Positions 21,246 through 32,737 of a DNA stretch of 64,000 nt are shown in pieces. Under the pieces are notes generated by a model. That model had not been told where the DNA came from. It ran no database searches and saw only the letters and a program-made list of their open reading frames with translations. Origin of the DNA: Engraulis encrasicolus (lineage: Eukaryota; Chordata; Actinopteri; Clupeiformes; Engraulidae); NCBI RefSeq assembly GCF_034702125.1, contig NC_085875.1, forward strand, positions 52,695,176-52,759,175. Direction: 5' to 3'. How positions within the stretch are numbered: position 1 is the stretch's first letter; each line of letters opens with the position of its first letter. The translations under genes were made by a program, and so were the position numbers.

Positions 21246-23506
21246 CAGGGATTAAAGCAAAAAAAAGTCATCTGACTGAACTTTTTTACCGGTTAGGCAC
21301 CCGATCGAGTATCACTCCGTAACCCAACGAAAACCAATGTAGCCAGGCTCTGCCCTCATAACGAAACATACACTGGTTTTATGCAAGGAATGGTGCCAGA
21401 GCCAGCACTAGGCATAAGCAGACAGGGCAGTCGCCTGGAGCAGAATAGGCCTATGTATTGAGGGCGCCAGTAATACCAAAAAGTGCCACAAAATCAGAAC
21501 TTCAACCAACATAACACTTTACACTTCACATTAACAAACATAACCTCCTTGGCGGAGGTAATGAATATTCATTATACACTCAGTAGGCCTATATGCACAC
21601 TCAATATGAATGTACCTGTAGGTACTAGATCAGATGCTATGCTATGTTTACAGATGCCAATTTCTAAATACAAAAAAAGGAAAGAGGGAAAGGGGGCAGG
21701 CCTAGGCCACCAGATTGACTAGAACTGGCCGAGAATGGAGGGATAATGGATACTATATCAGACTGCAAACATTGAACTGCAATTTGGGGCACGTGTTGGT
21801 TATTTCCTCTTATTTCTACCCATTGTTTATGAATTGTTCACAACATTATGCAGAATGGATTCACATTGAGTGTTGCTTCAAAATGGTCTAGCTGATATCA
21901 CAGAATTATTGACTTGGAATTGCAATGCGTTGATACAGTGATCCCATTATTTTGTTGTTGTAGTAGTAGGCTATATTTTGTCTTTCCCATCAGAATGGGC
22001 AAACACTGTTCTGGTGAAAGCATGGTGCGCATTGCTTGCAGTTGTATTTCTGACATTTAAACTAGTTGGTTATTTTGTATGTTTTTCACTATTCGTCCTG
22101 TTACAAATAACTTGTTGATATTTACAAACAGGGCGCGGTAGTCTACCTCTTGTATTCTACCGTTTTGAAAACCTTTTTTGCTTCTCGATGTGCGGTGCCA
22201 GGCACACGCTTACCATTGATTTAAAAAACGTCCCCGATTCCTACACGCACTCATGTTCTATCCTACAAGCTGACACGACGCAAGCAGACACGACACAGTC
22301 AGACATACGTCTATATAACAAAAGTAGCACACTTTCCCAAGCTTGTCGCGCAACTTTCCACTCGAATCAAGACAAATCACCCACCTATCAGTCCTGAGTG
22401 CGCACTGCGCAAATAACTGAACTCAAACGAAGCGTATAGTCCGAGAAGATGGGCACATACGTTGAGCCACTCAAAAACGAGCACACACAACTGTTGCTGC
22501 ACACTATTCCAGTTAGCAAAAATAGCATCACAGAGTAGCCTACAACAAGCCTTGAAAGTGAAACAAACACCGAAACGGCAATTATTGACCACCCATGAGA
22601 AAAACTGCTTCCCAGAACAAGACGTGGCATAAAAATATTGGCTCTGCCAGGGATGCCTCGTGACCCCTGTAAAATGCAACCCATTTACAACTTCTTTCTT
22701 AAATATATCGGCAACAACAAGTTAATATGCTATGATTACAGGTGAGACTGTAAATTATCCGTTGTCAGAAAGACAACTACAGCTAGTTCTACACGTTAGC
22801 CAGTCAAACGCGCTAAACTTTGAGGATGAAAAGCATGTTATTACGCATGGTATATTCTAGCTAGTTGCCAATGATAGCCGTCCCATTGGGGCTATGAATA
22901 ATGTTAGTAAAAGTCACAATGCTTAAAAGAAAAACCCTTCATGAAAAGGACATCATGCGCAGTCGAAGTAAACTATTCTTTTTTTCCTAACTATCCGCCG
23001 CGGCAGGTGCAATGATAATGGAAACATACGTGTCCTACCTTTTTCCAGCTATGCATTCCATGCGCATTATTAGCCCATATTGGAATATCAGTCCAACCCG
23101 TTTAATGATTGTCATTGCACTTTAAAGACATAGTATTACACTCATTTTCTTTTCTGCGGTCAGCAACAATGTTTGCTATTTGATTTTTTAATCTCTCGCG
23201 CTGCGCCGCAACCGAATTGTTGACCGCTGGTGTACTTTTTTTTTGGAACACGGAAGACCAGGGGATGGCTCAAAACTACTGAGTGAATCTGTTGTATGAC
23301 ACAACCGGTGCTGGAGTATAAAACTAAATCCGTGCACCAAACACACCTCTCGTCCCCTTCTCATGGCCAGGAGTGCTCTCGATTTGAGTTCAGTTGGAAA
23401 GTAAAAATTGTAAATTAATTGACATGAATTATAAGGACGGAAATCCGTCCAAACGAAAATCCAGTTGACGGAAATCCGTCATAGCGACGGAAAACTTTAA
23501 TCCCTG
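21246..23506. mobile_element. CAGGGATTAAAG-ended DNA element (2261 bp)
   Basis: Perfect 12-bp terminal inverted repeat CAGGGATTAAAG...CTTTAATCCCTG, flanked by CTATCA (21240-21245) and CTATGA (23507-23512). The other piggyBac-like copy is empty at this point (about 46200-46235), which supports the limits. The right subterminal region repeats GACGGAAATCCGTC-like words (23437-23490). hAT-like by its CAGGG end, but the duplication looks like 6 bp rather than 8. No transposase frame recognised. Confidence 0.75.
21397..21730. mobile_element. small hAT-like fragment
   Basis: Starts CAGAGCCAGCACTAGGCATA with GGGCAGTCGCCTGG, like the ends of the element at 2836-4297; ends near TTGACTAGAACTGGCC. GAATGG flanks both sides. 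Decayed and noncoding. Confidence 0.45.
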
Positions 23507-24185
23507 CTATGATACCAAAATGAATAGAAGCAGTTTATAAGTCAATAGAGCTGAGATAACAGGAGAGGTGATGCTGATTTGCTCCGCCTCTCCACCCCTT
23601 TTCCTGAAACTGATTTCACAAGGGTACACCTCATGATACAAATTAGGCCTTTTTTATGCCCATTATCTTGACACTGTGCCCATTAGTTCTGTGAAATGTA
23701 AGTGACAATCTGTAACATTCATTCACTGAGCTATGCTGATGATCATCCAGGATGATCCTATGCATACAGAGGTCACTGCCCCTGCGCCTTATCCAAATAG
23801 CCTACAGTAGCCTATATAGGTCACAGGTGTAGTAAAATAGGCTATATAGGCATATATGTGTACTGAATATGTGTGCTTACCCTGTCTGAGAAAGGTTTTC
23901 ACAGACTAAAAAGTCACAGGTAGATGCAAACACTTTTGGCACTCCAGGCAACAACCTCCCAGTTATTCCGTTTCTTGCTAGTTATTATTATTACAATATT
24001 AGTTACAATATTTACTATATGTTAGGCTTAAAACTACTTTTTTACTTGACCATAATGTATGTGCACAACATGACAGTAATGGGATGCCACATATTTCTAA
24101 ATAAATTCAATAATCTATTGAAAATCTATTGAAAATTATCAATATTTTCCATTACTAATTAAAAATTCAAAATGGCCGCCCCATA

Positions 24186-24193
24186 TGACGTCA
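24186..24193. promoter_or_regulatory. CRE palindrome beside a YY1-like word, conserved in both piggyBac-like copies
   Basis: TGACGTCA preceded by AAAATGGCCGCC (24169-24180). The same pair occurs in copy 2 (TGACGTCA at 45531-45538; GCGGCCATTTT just after). The words match known CREB/ATF and YY1-type sites. Function in the element is inferred only. Confidence 0.4.
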
Positions 24194-24483
24194 TAATATG
24201 CTAATTAGGTATGCATATTTACTCCCAAAATAAACTTTGGGTCTTCCTCAACATTTTTGTAATTTACAGTTAGGCTCTATCTGTTACCACTGTCCAGCCA
24301 CAGCCTGTTGAATATGTGATGCCCAAATCGAGCATTTTCACCAAAATAACATTGGCATTAAAAAGGTTAATCTTTCAGGGTTTTGTCAGCAACACATAGC
24401 CACCCCATTAGTTACAATGGAATAACCGGTGTAAGCATGTAATAGCCCTATGTGCTAATTACATTTAACACCATAAATGTAGG

Positions 24484-26359
24484 CAGGGGTGGACTGGCAA
24501 TCTGGCAAACCGGGCAAAATCCCGGTGGGCCGACGCCCCTAGAGGGCCGGTGATGTCGGTTTTTAAAAATAATTGTTATTAATGTTTTTTTTTTTTTAAT
24601 TGACCGGCGGCCCACAATTTCGTGCTGACGGCCCTCGACCCTCCTACAATGACATCAGCCCACACATAAAGGGGCTAGAGGGAGGGGGTGTCCCATTGGT
24701 GCATCTGAGTCGGACTTAAATTCATTGCGGCCCCACCCCTACCATGCATTACGCGCGCAAATTTGAGCGATGGAGAGACTAAAACTAAAAGGTGGAGTGG
24801 AAAAGCTTGCGGAAAAGGGATAAAAAAAAACTTGCAGCAGAGGCAAGATAATGTGTTCACGCATGTAGTGTTGTAGCAGCAGGAGAGGGACAACAACTTC
24901 TGCATGTTGGAAGTGAAGGAGCACGCTAGGAGACAGCAGGTGAAGCGGCAGTAGTAGCCTCTACGAGCCCTGACAGGTATGAGTCAAGTCTTTCAAACTT
25001 TAGGATACTCCATGCCTCTCCCCAACTCTCACAACATTAATATTAAATAGGCCATTAATTCCCACCACTATAAGTGTGCTTGAGTGCTTTGAACCGGTCG
25101 CACGACTCACGGACATTTGAGAAGACAAACATTCCATACACCAAACCACTGACGTGAATAATATTAACAATATAGTAGCCACGGCAGTGTGCCAAATGTA
25201 TAGCATTAAATGGAACACCAGTGGTATTGTTCTAAAGCATTCAGTGTACCAAATGCGTTTCGAAGACTGTCAAACTCATGCCTACTCTCACTAAATATTC
25301 AGCGATCGTTTGCGTAATCACATTTACCACGCAGTGAAAATGTCCATATGACGTTAACGGTTGTTCGCGTCTCGCGTGTGGAAAAGGTTTGCCAAACGGA
25401 TTTTTTTTTTTAATTCTTTGAGCACAATCAAAACCATATTCTTTAGGTAAAGACCTAGCATCTCTCTATCTCTCTCAGCTGTTATTTTATCCAGGACAAT
25501 CAGAAATGATAAATGATTGAAGAATTTCTTTTGAATAAGCTTTTGATACAGTTTTATCTGTAGACTATTTTATGTAGCCTACAACTTTCAGCACTGCTCG
25601 TTTTGAAACTTCAGTATGTTAATGCTTTCTTAACATATTCGACACACTAAAGCATTGTGGTGATAGGCAGTTCATGATTTTCTTTCATCATTCAAGCTAT
25701 TAAAGTAGCTTCCTTATGCAATGAGAGATGCATTTTGATAACAGGAAATTAACCCCTCTTCTAATGCACCTGTTAGAAGAAACCCTCAATTAATCTAGGT
25801 CAATTTATGAGTAGGCTATACACTCAGGATTGTACAGGTAGCTGTTAATACCTGCTGGGCATTGCTGCCTGTCGCACCTCCTCTGGTGCCCATGGGTCAG
25901 CAAGAGAAAATAAGACTTGTGACACAAACATCTTTCTTGTATAAATTACTAGACAAACAATACACTGAATACTATATTAATTTGAATATTTTGCAAGTGC
26001 TGCATACATTGTGATAAATAATCTATCTCCCTCTTCTCATCTAGTCAAACCAGGCCAGGATGAGGTTGAGTTAGAGAGAGAAGTAGAGTAGGCCTAGATT
26101 ACTTTTGCTGTGAGTGTGGTCATCTATTGCATTTCTAAACCACTGCCCAAACTAAGATTAATTTTAAATAAATAGTTGATATAGTCAGCACACATTTCCT
26201 GGTGTTTTCTGGTAGCTGAAAGAGAGATTCATGCATGAATATTGCGCCTTTTCGCATAGTCCGCTTGGTCAATAAGTAATCGCATGTGCTCCGCTGATTA
26301 TGAGGGGCCGGTCTGGGCCAAAAATGCCCGGGCCATTTTGTTCTCCCAGTCCAGGCCTG
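24484..26359 (+). mobile_element. hAT element (1876 bp) with perfect 8-bp TSD
   Basis: Left end CAGGGGTGGACTGGC, right end complementary to CAGGCCTGGACTGGG. The perfect 8-bp duplication AATGTAGG flanks it (24476-24483 and 26360-26367). Subterminal GGTGGGCCG / GGGCCATTTTG words are those of common fish hAT elements. Near 24770-24830 a short broken frame (ERLKLKGGVEKLAEKG) recalls the start of hAT transposases, but nothing of the catalytic part remains. It sits in the intron of Harbinger transposase 1, about 115 bp from the piggyBac-like element. Confidence 0.92.
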
Positions 26360-27583
26360 AATGTAGGCCCGCCCTACTACTACTTTAACTGTGGCCACCA
26401 CTGGTTGCTTGTGCTACGTTTTCAGTGTGCCCAACTGACCAAGGAGATGACTCCGACCGCGCAGTGCGCCTCCCTCTAGCCGAGTGCCGACGATGCTGTT
26501 CTGCAATATGAGCGAATCATGTGTGCCCCCAGGCCACCGGGCTACCATGTTCAGGAGAGACATGTTCGCGTCGCATATGATCTGCACATTGATCGAGTGG
26601 AAGTTTTTGCAATTGATATATGCGTAATCATCAACGGATGGTGGCTTCAGGCGAACATGGGTACAACCAATTGCTCCTGTGACGTTCGGAAAGTCAGCAA
26701 TCTCATAAAATGCCATTTTAATCACCGTTTGCTGAGCATCTTCATAGGGAAATTGAATGAACCTGGCAGCCAGGGAATTGATAGCCCTTAGCACGGCTGG
26801 CATGGTTCGGCTGAGTGTTGGCTGGGAAATACCAGATCGGTCCCCTATCTCTCTCTGAAACGAGTCAGTGGCCAGGAATCCCAGGGTGGACAGCACCTGC
26901 ACAGACACGGGTATGGCATGGGAGCGCAGGGTGTTACGCCGTAATTGCGGTTCTAATAAATCGCAGAGCTCCATCAGGAGATGTCTCGGGAGACGAAAAC
27001 GGCTCATGAGCCAATCGTCACTTTCTCTGAAAAAATCTCGCCGGTCATGAAACAGTCTCTCGCGCCTTATGCGCGCGTTCAGGTCCTGTAATAGCGGCAG
27101 ATCTGCCATAGTCTCGCCATTACCGTGCCGCCAGAATCACCTCTTAAATAGGCTGCTGAATAATGAACCACCCATCACGTCACATCACAAAATACTCTTC
27201 AACAGAGTTGGGCTAGGTTTACTTTTTTTAATTATTTATTTATTTTTAGGCTAGGCTTACTTGTTTATGTTTCTTGTTTCTTTAAATTATTATTATTATG
27301 TCGAAGACACATAAAACAATTCCTAAATGTCTTTTTTGGAGTGATAAGTTTGTCATTTGGAGTTGTTGCAGCTCATGAGGCACGCACTAGTGCCACCTCT
27401 GTTCAAGTATGCTCACAGCAAGTCATTGAAAAGTGCATACACGGCCTCAGAGCTGTCGTGAGATTTCACCTTTCCTGCGCTAACGATGGAATTTGATGAA
27501 TACCAACCTTTGCGCAGGAAACGCCGTACGCACGACGTGCGCACAGTTTTCGTCGTACGCTACTTTGATAAATGAGGGCCAGT

Positions 27584-27960
27584 GTGTTTAGGGATTGCAT
27601 TACACCTAAAATAAACCGGCATTTTGCACCTTTTATCTCCCTTTATCTCGCTCGTGAGTCAGAGACTCAGCCCAGTAAATAAGGCTCGTCAGTCAGCCAT
27701 ATTTTGGATGATGGCTAGCTTAATTGCAGCTTCACTAAAGCGCACAGTTACTGGAATAACAGTCTGATCAGGCTATTTTGCATATACTGTGCCCATGGAC
27801 TGTATTACAAGTGAAAGCAACCGAAATTTTGTGACTTTTCATACCACTGTTCATCTCACTTCATCTAGCAAATGAAAGCTTCGCCTGAGTAAGCAAAGCT
27901 CTTCAGGTTCAGCCTGTGTGTTAGGTACTACTTGTTGGAGCCTTGTAACACTTGTGGCTG
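27584..27960. repeat. diverged tandem repeat, unit about 210 bp (right part)
   Basis: Continues the third unit interrupted at 17976 (GGGATTGCATTACACC...AAATAAACC, TTTATCTCGCTC, GATGGCTAGCTTA at 27711) and then a fourth, more diverged unit (27721 to about 27950, with GCAGCTTCACTAAAGCG). It ends just before the second CACTA-like copy. Confidence 0.72.
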
Positions 27961-30900
27961 AGTTTGTATACACTGATTCTTGAGAAAGCGGCTAAAACAT
28001 GTCTCTGCAATAAACTGCCAATTCTGTTGAAAATAAACTACATTTTCATGAACAAAATGAATCCAGGTAAAGACACAGGGGTCCGTTACATAAATGTACA
28101 GTCGTTTGAAATATTTAAGTGTAATTTTACTACTTTTCATGGCTATAAACCTCCCCACACCCTGTAAAAACAGCTGTCCCAAGGACAGACATCATCATTT
28201 CAATTGACTTAAAATGTAAAAATCACTGATATTATTGAATAATATCACCATGATGTGAAAGTCCATATTGAAGTGGTTCTGCAGATATGCACATAGTGCG
28301 TGTAAAGCAATATTTACTTCTATTTTCTGATAGCTCAAAGTGTGTCCAGCATATTAGTCACCACCGTCAGATCTACTGAGTACTTCACCATCACTGAAGC
28401 TCCTGTAAGTTTACTAATTTCTCCTCAATTTGATCATTTGTTTGGACACTGGTACTGTCCCAACCATAAACTGTCAACACCGTCGGGGGTTTTAATAGTA
28501 TTATTGTTACATTAATGTTAATTATATATACTTTTTCAGAAGCGTCATGAAGCCCCTAAGAAACAGAGCGAAAACGAAGTGGCTAATGTGAGCAAAAAAT
28601 GCACAATATGTAAAAGAGTGTTTTTTTTGTCTCACACCGTCAGATGTCACCACCGTCAGATTTTGTTCCGCTCATCATCTTGTTCCATATTTTACTAAAT
28701 TGTGTTGGTTAATGAAACATTACCAGACATGTTAGTAATAATTGTGACCCAAACTTATATTCCAGCCTCCACTGAGGTGCATTTGGAGGGTTTTTTGTCA
28801 CAAAACCTGACGGTGGTGACATCTGATGTAGTTCACAAAAAAGCATGTGTTTTACATGTTTTTGACAAGTTTTAAGAATATGCTTCCAATACGTATCTAC
28901 AATTATGTTGAATTGTAAAAGTAATTCACTTAAATACAGTAAACTTATTTTTTTACTTCTAATTCTGTCTGACGCTGGTGACAAAACCAAGAAAGAGCCA
29001 ATTTTTTTGAAAAATGTAAAACATGGGGAGCTTGGCCAATACATTCACTGTACAGCCAAGACGTTCATCTATGATAATACACCTCTATATTTTGGATTTG
29101 AACAACTTAAAACCTGTTTATGCCACATTTTCAATGGGCCTATTTCCTAGAGTATCTAACAAATGAAGAAAAAACACATGCACAAACATACTGTGCACAC
29201 ACAAAAACAAAGTGTTTATGCTAGATGTCATTGACTTGAGAGGGCTATTTATTTTGCTAAATGTAGGTAATATTTAGGTCACTTTCACCACCTTCAGATT
29301 ACTGTCACCACCGTCAGTTCTTAAGTCACCACCGTAAGAAGGAGTTTTGGACATTTTAAATGAATGTGCTTACAAAATTTTCCTTTGTAGTTGTTGAATT
29401 ATCAAAGTAATAGCAAATTTAAGCCTACACGAATATTTGTGAAATTGCAAAAAATTGTTTGATCTATTTAGCCATTAAGTAAGCATTGTCTGACAGCACA
29501 TATTTTTAAATTAGAACCCATGAGTAGAGTAGAGAAGTAGAGTAGAGAGTAGACAAACGTTATTGATCCCCAGGGGGAAATTCAGGTGTCAAGTAGCTAC
29601 ATAAAAACAAACACAGACACACACAGACACACAGACACACACACATATCAAGAGGTTCCAGATCTGGGCCAGCTCTGGCATCTCAGGCAGTCCAATCCCC
29701 AATAATGATGTCCTTCTTAGTGTCCTTCTGTATACTGTTAAACAGTTGAATGGCCCAAGGGACAAAGGACCTCCTTAGCCTGTCTGTCCTGCAGGTGAAA
29801 GCACGGAGTCTGTAACTGAACAGACTCAGTTGGTTAGTGAAGGTGGCGTTAAGGGGGTGATGCTGACTGTCCATAATAGAGTCCAGTCTGCTCAGTGTTC
29901 TGCTCTCAGCTGTTGAGGTGAGTGACAGCAGCTCCATGCCCACCACTGATCCCGCCTTCCTCACCAGTCTGTCAAGGCGTGCAGCATCTCTCTTCCTAAT
30001 GCTTCCACCCCAGCAAGTCACAGCGTAGAAGAGCACACTGGCCATGACAGACTGGTAGAACATAAGCAGAAGTTGGCTGCAGACATTGAAGGACCTCAGC
30101 CGTCTTAGGAAATAGAGCCTGCTTTGGCCTTTCCTGTAAAGTGCTTCAGAATTTGTGGACCAGTCCAGCTTATTGTCAAGGTGCACTCCTAAGTACTTGT
30201 AAGTACAGACAGTCTCCACATTCTCTCCCCCAATAGAAACAGGCACCAAGGGCGGGGTGGAGCGCCTGAAATCGATCACCATTTCCTTGGTTTTGGTGGT
30301 GTTCAGGTGCAGCTGATTGTTTTGGCACCATCCTACAAAGTCATCCACCAATCCCCTGTACTCCTCTTCATGACCGTCTCTTATACACCCCACAATTGCA
30401 GTGTCATCTGAAAACTTCTGCATGTGACATGTCCCAGAATTGTAGCTGAAGTCATTGGTATACAGGGTGAAGAGCACGGGGGAGAGAACCGTTCCTTGTG
30501 GCGCTCCTGTGCTGCTAATCACTGTCTCCGATGTTATGTCACCCATCCTCACAAACTGGGGCCGCTCTGTGAGGTAATCAGTGATCCAGGTCACCAGGCT
30601 AGGCTGCACTCCAATCCGCACCAATTTCTCTCTCAGCAGCAGTGGTTGTATGGTGTTGAATGCGCTGGAGAAGTCAAAAAACATGATTCTCACAGCACAG
30701 CCACCCTTATCCAAGTGAGCATGTACCCTCTGAAGAAGATACAGGAAAGCATCCTCCACTCCCACGTTCTCTTGGTAGGCGAACTGCAGAGGATCCAGTG
30801 CGTGGCGTACCTGGGGTTTGAGAAAGTTGCGCAGCAGCACTCGTTCAAAAGTTTTCATTAGGTGTGAGGTGAGGGCAACCGGTCTGTAATCATTAAGTTC

Positions 30901-32352
30901 TTTGGGGTGAGTTTTCTTTGGAACAGGTACCAGGCATGATGTTTTCCACAAGATAGGAACTTTGCTTTCTTGTAGACTCCTATTGAAAAGGTGATGAAGA
31001 GGCTCAGCTAATTCCTCAGCACATGTCTTTAGCAGTCTTGCACAGATGCCATCAGGGCCGGCCGCCTTGGACTTAAGTCTTTTCAGTGTCCCTCTAACTT
31101 GATCAGTGGTGATTGTCGGCTGTGGGAGTGCTGGGTTGGGGTAAGGGGGGAGTGGGAAAGGGGTGGGTGGTGGGTAAGTTGTTCCAAGACGCAGAAGTGA
31201 GGAGCAGGGGAGGGGGATAGAGGTAGTGGGGATTTGTGAGTCTGCTGTGTCCATTGGTGGGGGTACTGCTGCATTGTTGATGGTGGTGGGAGTGGTGACC
31301 ATAGGCAGAGTAGGAGGGTGTGGGGATGAAGTGTCCCTGTTAGTGAGGCTGGGTGAAGTAGTAACGGGAGTGGGGGGTTGTGAGCAGAGGTGTGACCAAG
31401 TCACTAACGTGCAAGTCACAAGTAAGTCTCGAGTCTTTCCACTCAAGTCCGAGTCAAGTCACAAGTCAAGACACATCTGACCAAGTCAAGTCCAAGTCCA
31501 AGTCGTACCCCAGCCAAGTCAAGTCCAAGTCCAAGTCTCATATTTTTTCAAGTCCTTCACAAGTCACAAAGGGATTTTCCATTTGCAATCACAATTTCGA
31601 TCATAAATTCATTAGTATAATAATGATACCTGAGTAAAAAGATGACAATTACTAAAACAGTTGCAGAAAAATCAGTCTAAACCAAACTACTGCTTGTGCT
31701 GTGTATGTAAAATGACATTTAATTTCATATTTTTTTCCACATAAAAATACATTTCATGTGAATTTGTACTTAAACAAAGGAGCAACCATATGCCAAATAT
31801 TTACTGTCCAGTGGGCAAATAGTCCTGTTTGCAAGAAGTGTGCGTATGTGTGTGTGTCCGTTCCCATAATCTGATGGCATAAACCTATTCCACTACTCAC
31901 CCTGGTCTTGGTGGTGGGCCGGTCATATCTAGTCAAGGTTGTAAGTTATACAGACTCTAGCATCATAACGCTAAGGACAGGACTATGGTTAACTTTTTCA
32001 CTAGGAGCACAGGCAGGGCCTCGCTGACAGCTTTGGCTGGAAGGTTTTTTCAAGACATTAGGGGGGCATATTACACTTCCGACCTGAAAACGTGGATTTC
32101 ACACTTTCAGCGTACTATGTTTGAATTTACCCACAAAGGCCAAGGGTGAAAGTAGAAGCCTATTCATGTCTTACAGGTGCTACCCACGCCTCCCCACACT
32201 CTCTTTACTGTAGTGTAACAGTCGACTAATGTAAACATTTTGGTTTGGCTTTAAAAGACGCCATTTTCCCTAAGGTACCATATTAAGCTCACCATTCTCA
32301 TCAAGATATGACATACAGCAGGGGTAATCAATTTCTTTTTTTAAAATTGAGC

Positions 32353-32353
<1 letters not shown>

Positions 32354-32424
<71 letters not shown>
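32354..32424. repeat. (TG)n microsatellite
   Basis: About 35 uninterrupted TG units. Frames reading CVCVCV across it are artefacts. Confidence 0.95.
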
Positions 32425-32428
<4 letters not shown>

Positions 32429-32647
32429 CGTATGGGGGGTGGGGCTACAGGCTCAGCAGGCAGCCCTGTCTCAGCTGGTCCATGATGTTCACTTCATCCC
32501 ATTATCTGTGAACCAAAAGCTGAGCATTGACAGTGTCATAACTGTGAACCCACCTGCTGTAGGCTACGTGCCGACAGTATTTAGCCTAGTAGACACTTGT
32601 CCATATGGGCTAAGAAATTAGGAAAAAGTAGGCTAGTTAGTTGGATT

Positions 32648-32737
32648 AAATTCCTGGTAAAGTAATGATGAATTTCCTGAATTTCTCTCTGGGGATCAAT
32701 AAAGTTACTACTCTACTCTACTCTACTCTACTCTACT
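32648..32737 (+). mobile_element. LINE 3' tail fragment
   Basis: CTCTGGGGATCAATAAAGTT followed by (ACTCT)n at about 32708-32735. This is the same tail type as the LINE at 29524-29600, here in plus orientation and cut to the last about 90 bases. It is nested in the hAT element. Confidence 0.6.

Larger units (their letters stand above)
19717..24370 (-). mobile_element. piggyBac-like element, copy 1 (4.65 kb)
   Basis: Flanked by TTAA (19717-19720, 24367-24370). Ends: CCCTTTTACTGCC at the left, complement of CCTTTTTAATGCC at the right. A second copy of the family lies at 45333-47936 in the opposite orientation; strand is given relative to that copy. Outer parts match closely (19721-21245 with 47932-46240, and 23510-24366 with 46200-45337). 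The middle of copy 1 carries another DNA element (21246-23506). The left end has GTCGCAAAATTGCGAC, a near-palindrome also in copy 2. No transposase frame was recognised. It lies in the intron of Harbinger transposase 1. Confidence 0.88.
19170..27109 (-). pseudogene. Harbinger (PIF-type) DDE transposase, two exons, catalytic residues lost
   Basis: Exon 1 is 27109-26440 and exon 2 is 19522-19170, joined by a 6.9-kb intron (minus-strand donor GTCAGT, acceptor CATAG). The sum is 1023 nt, 340 residues, the normal HARBI1-like length, with no internal stop. Exon 1 starts MADLPLLQDLNAR and includes RERLFHDRRDFF, the helix-turn-helix-like SQPTLSRTMPAVLRAI and the DDE region. First catalytic site: the family has GAIDCTH, here GAIGCTH (Asp to Gly). 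Second Asp is present (THDSLIL). Third site: relatives have RTRVVMERMTGHLKG, here RTRATVCIGLLKG, so the Glu seems lost through a 6-base deletion. The protein is probably catalytically dead. Two large DNA elements sit wholly in the intron. Confidence 0.88.
17976..27580. mobile_element. PIF-Harbinger DNA transposon 1 (9605 bp with nested elements)
   Basis: Ends: GGCCGTCATTTATCAAA at the left, complement of GGCCCTCATTTATCAAA at the right, followed on both sides by GTCGTACG-rich sequence. The 3-bp duplication AGT flanks both (17973-17975 and 27581-27583). It carries the two genes diagnostic of Harbinger: a Myb/SANT-like protein (plus strand, 18211-19108) and a DDE transposase (minus strand, 27109-19170), convergent with 61 bp between stop codons. 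Without the nested piggyBac-like and hAT elements it would be about 3.1 kb, normal for the superfamily. It lies in the 210-bp tandem repeat. Confidence 0.92.

Noticed and set aside
22377..22684. Two overlapping frames of about 100 codons at 22.4-22.7 kb
   Set aside because: Inside a non-autonomous DNA element, overlapping in different phases, no domain or splice context.
30424..30861. Plus-strand 145-codon frame
   Set aside because: Antisense to the LINE RT.
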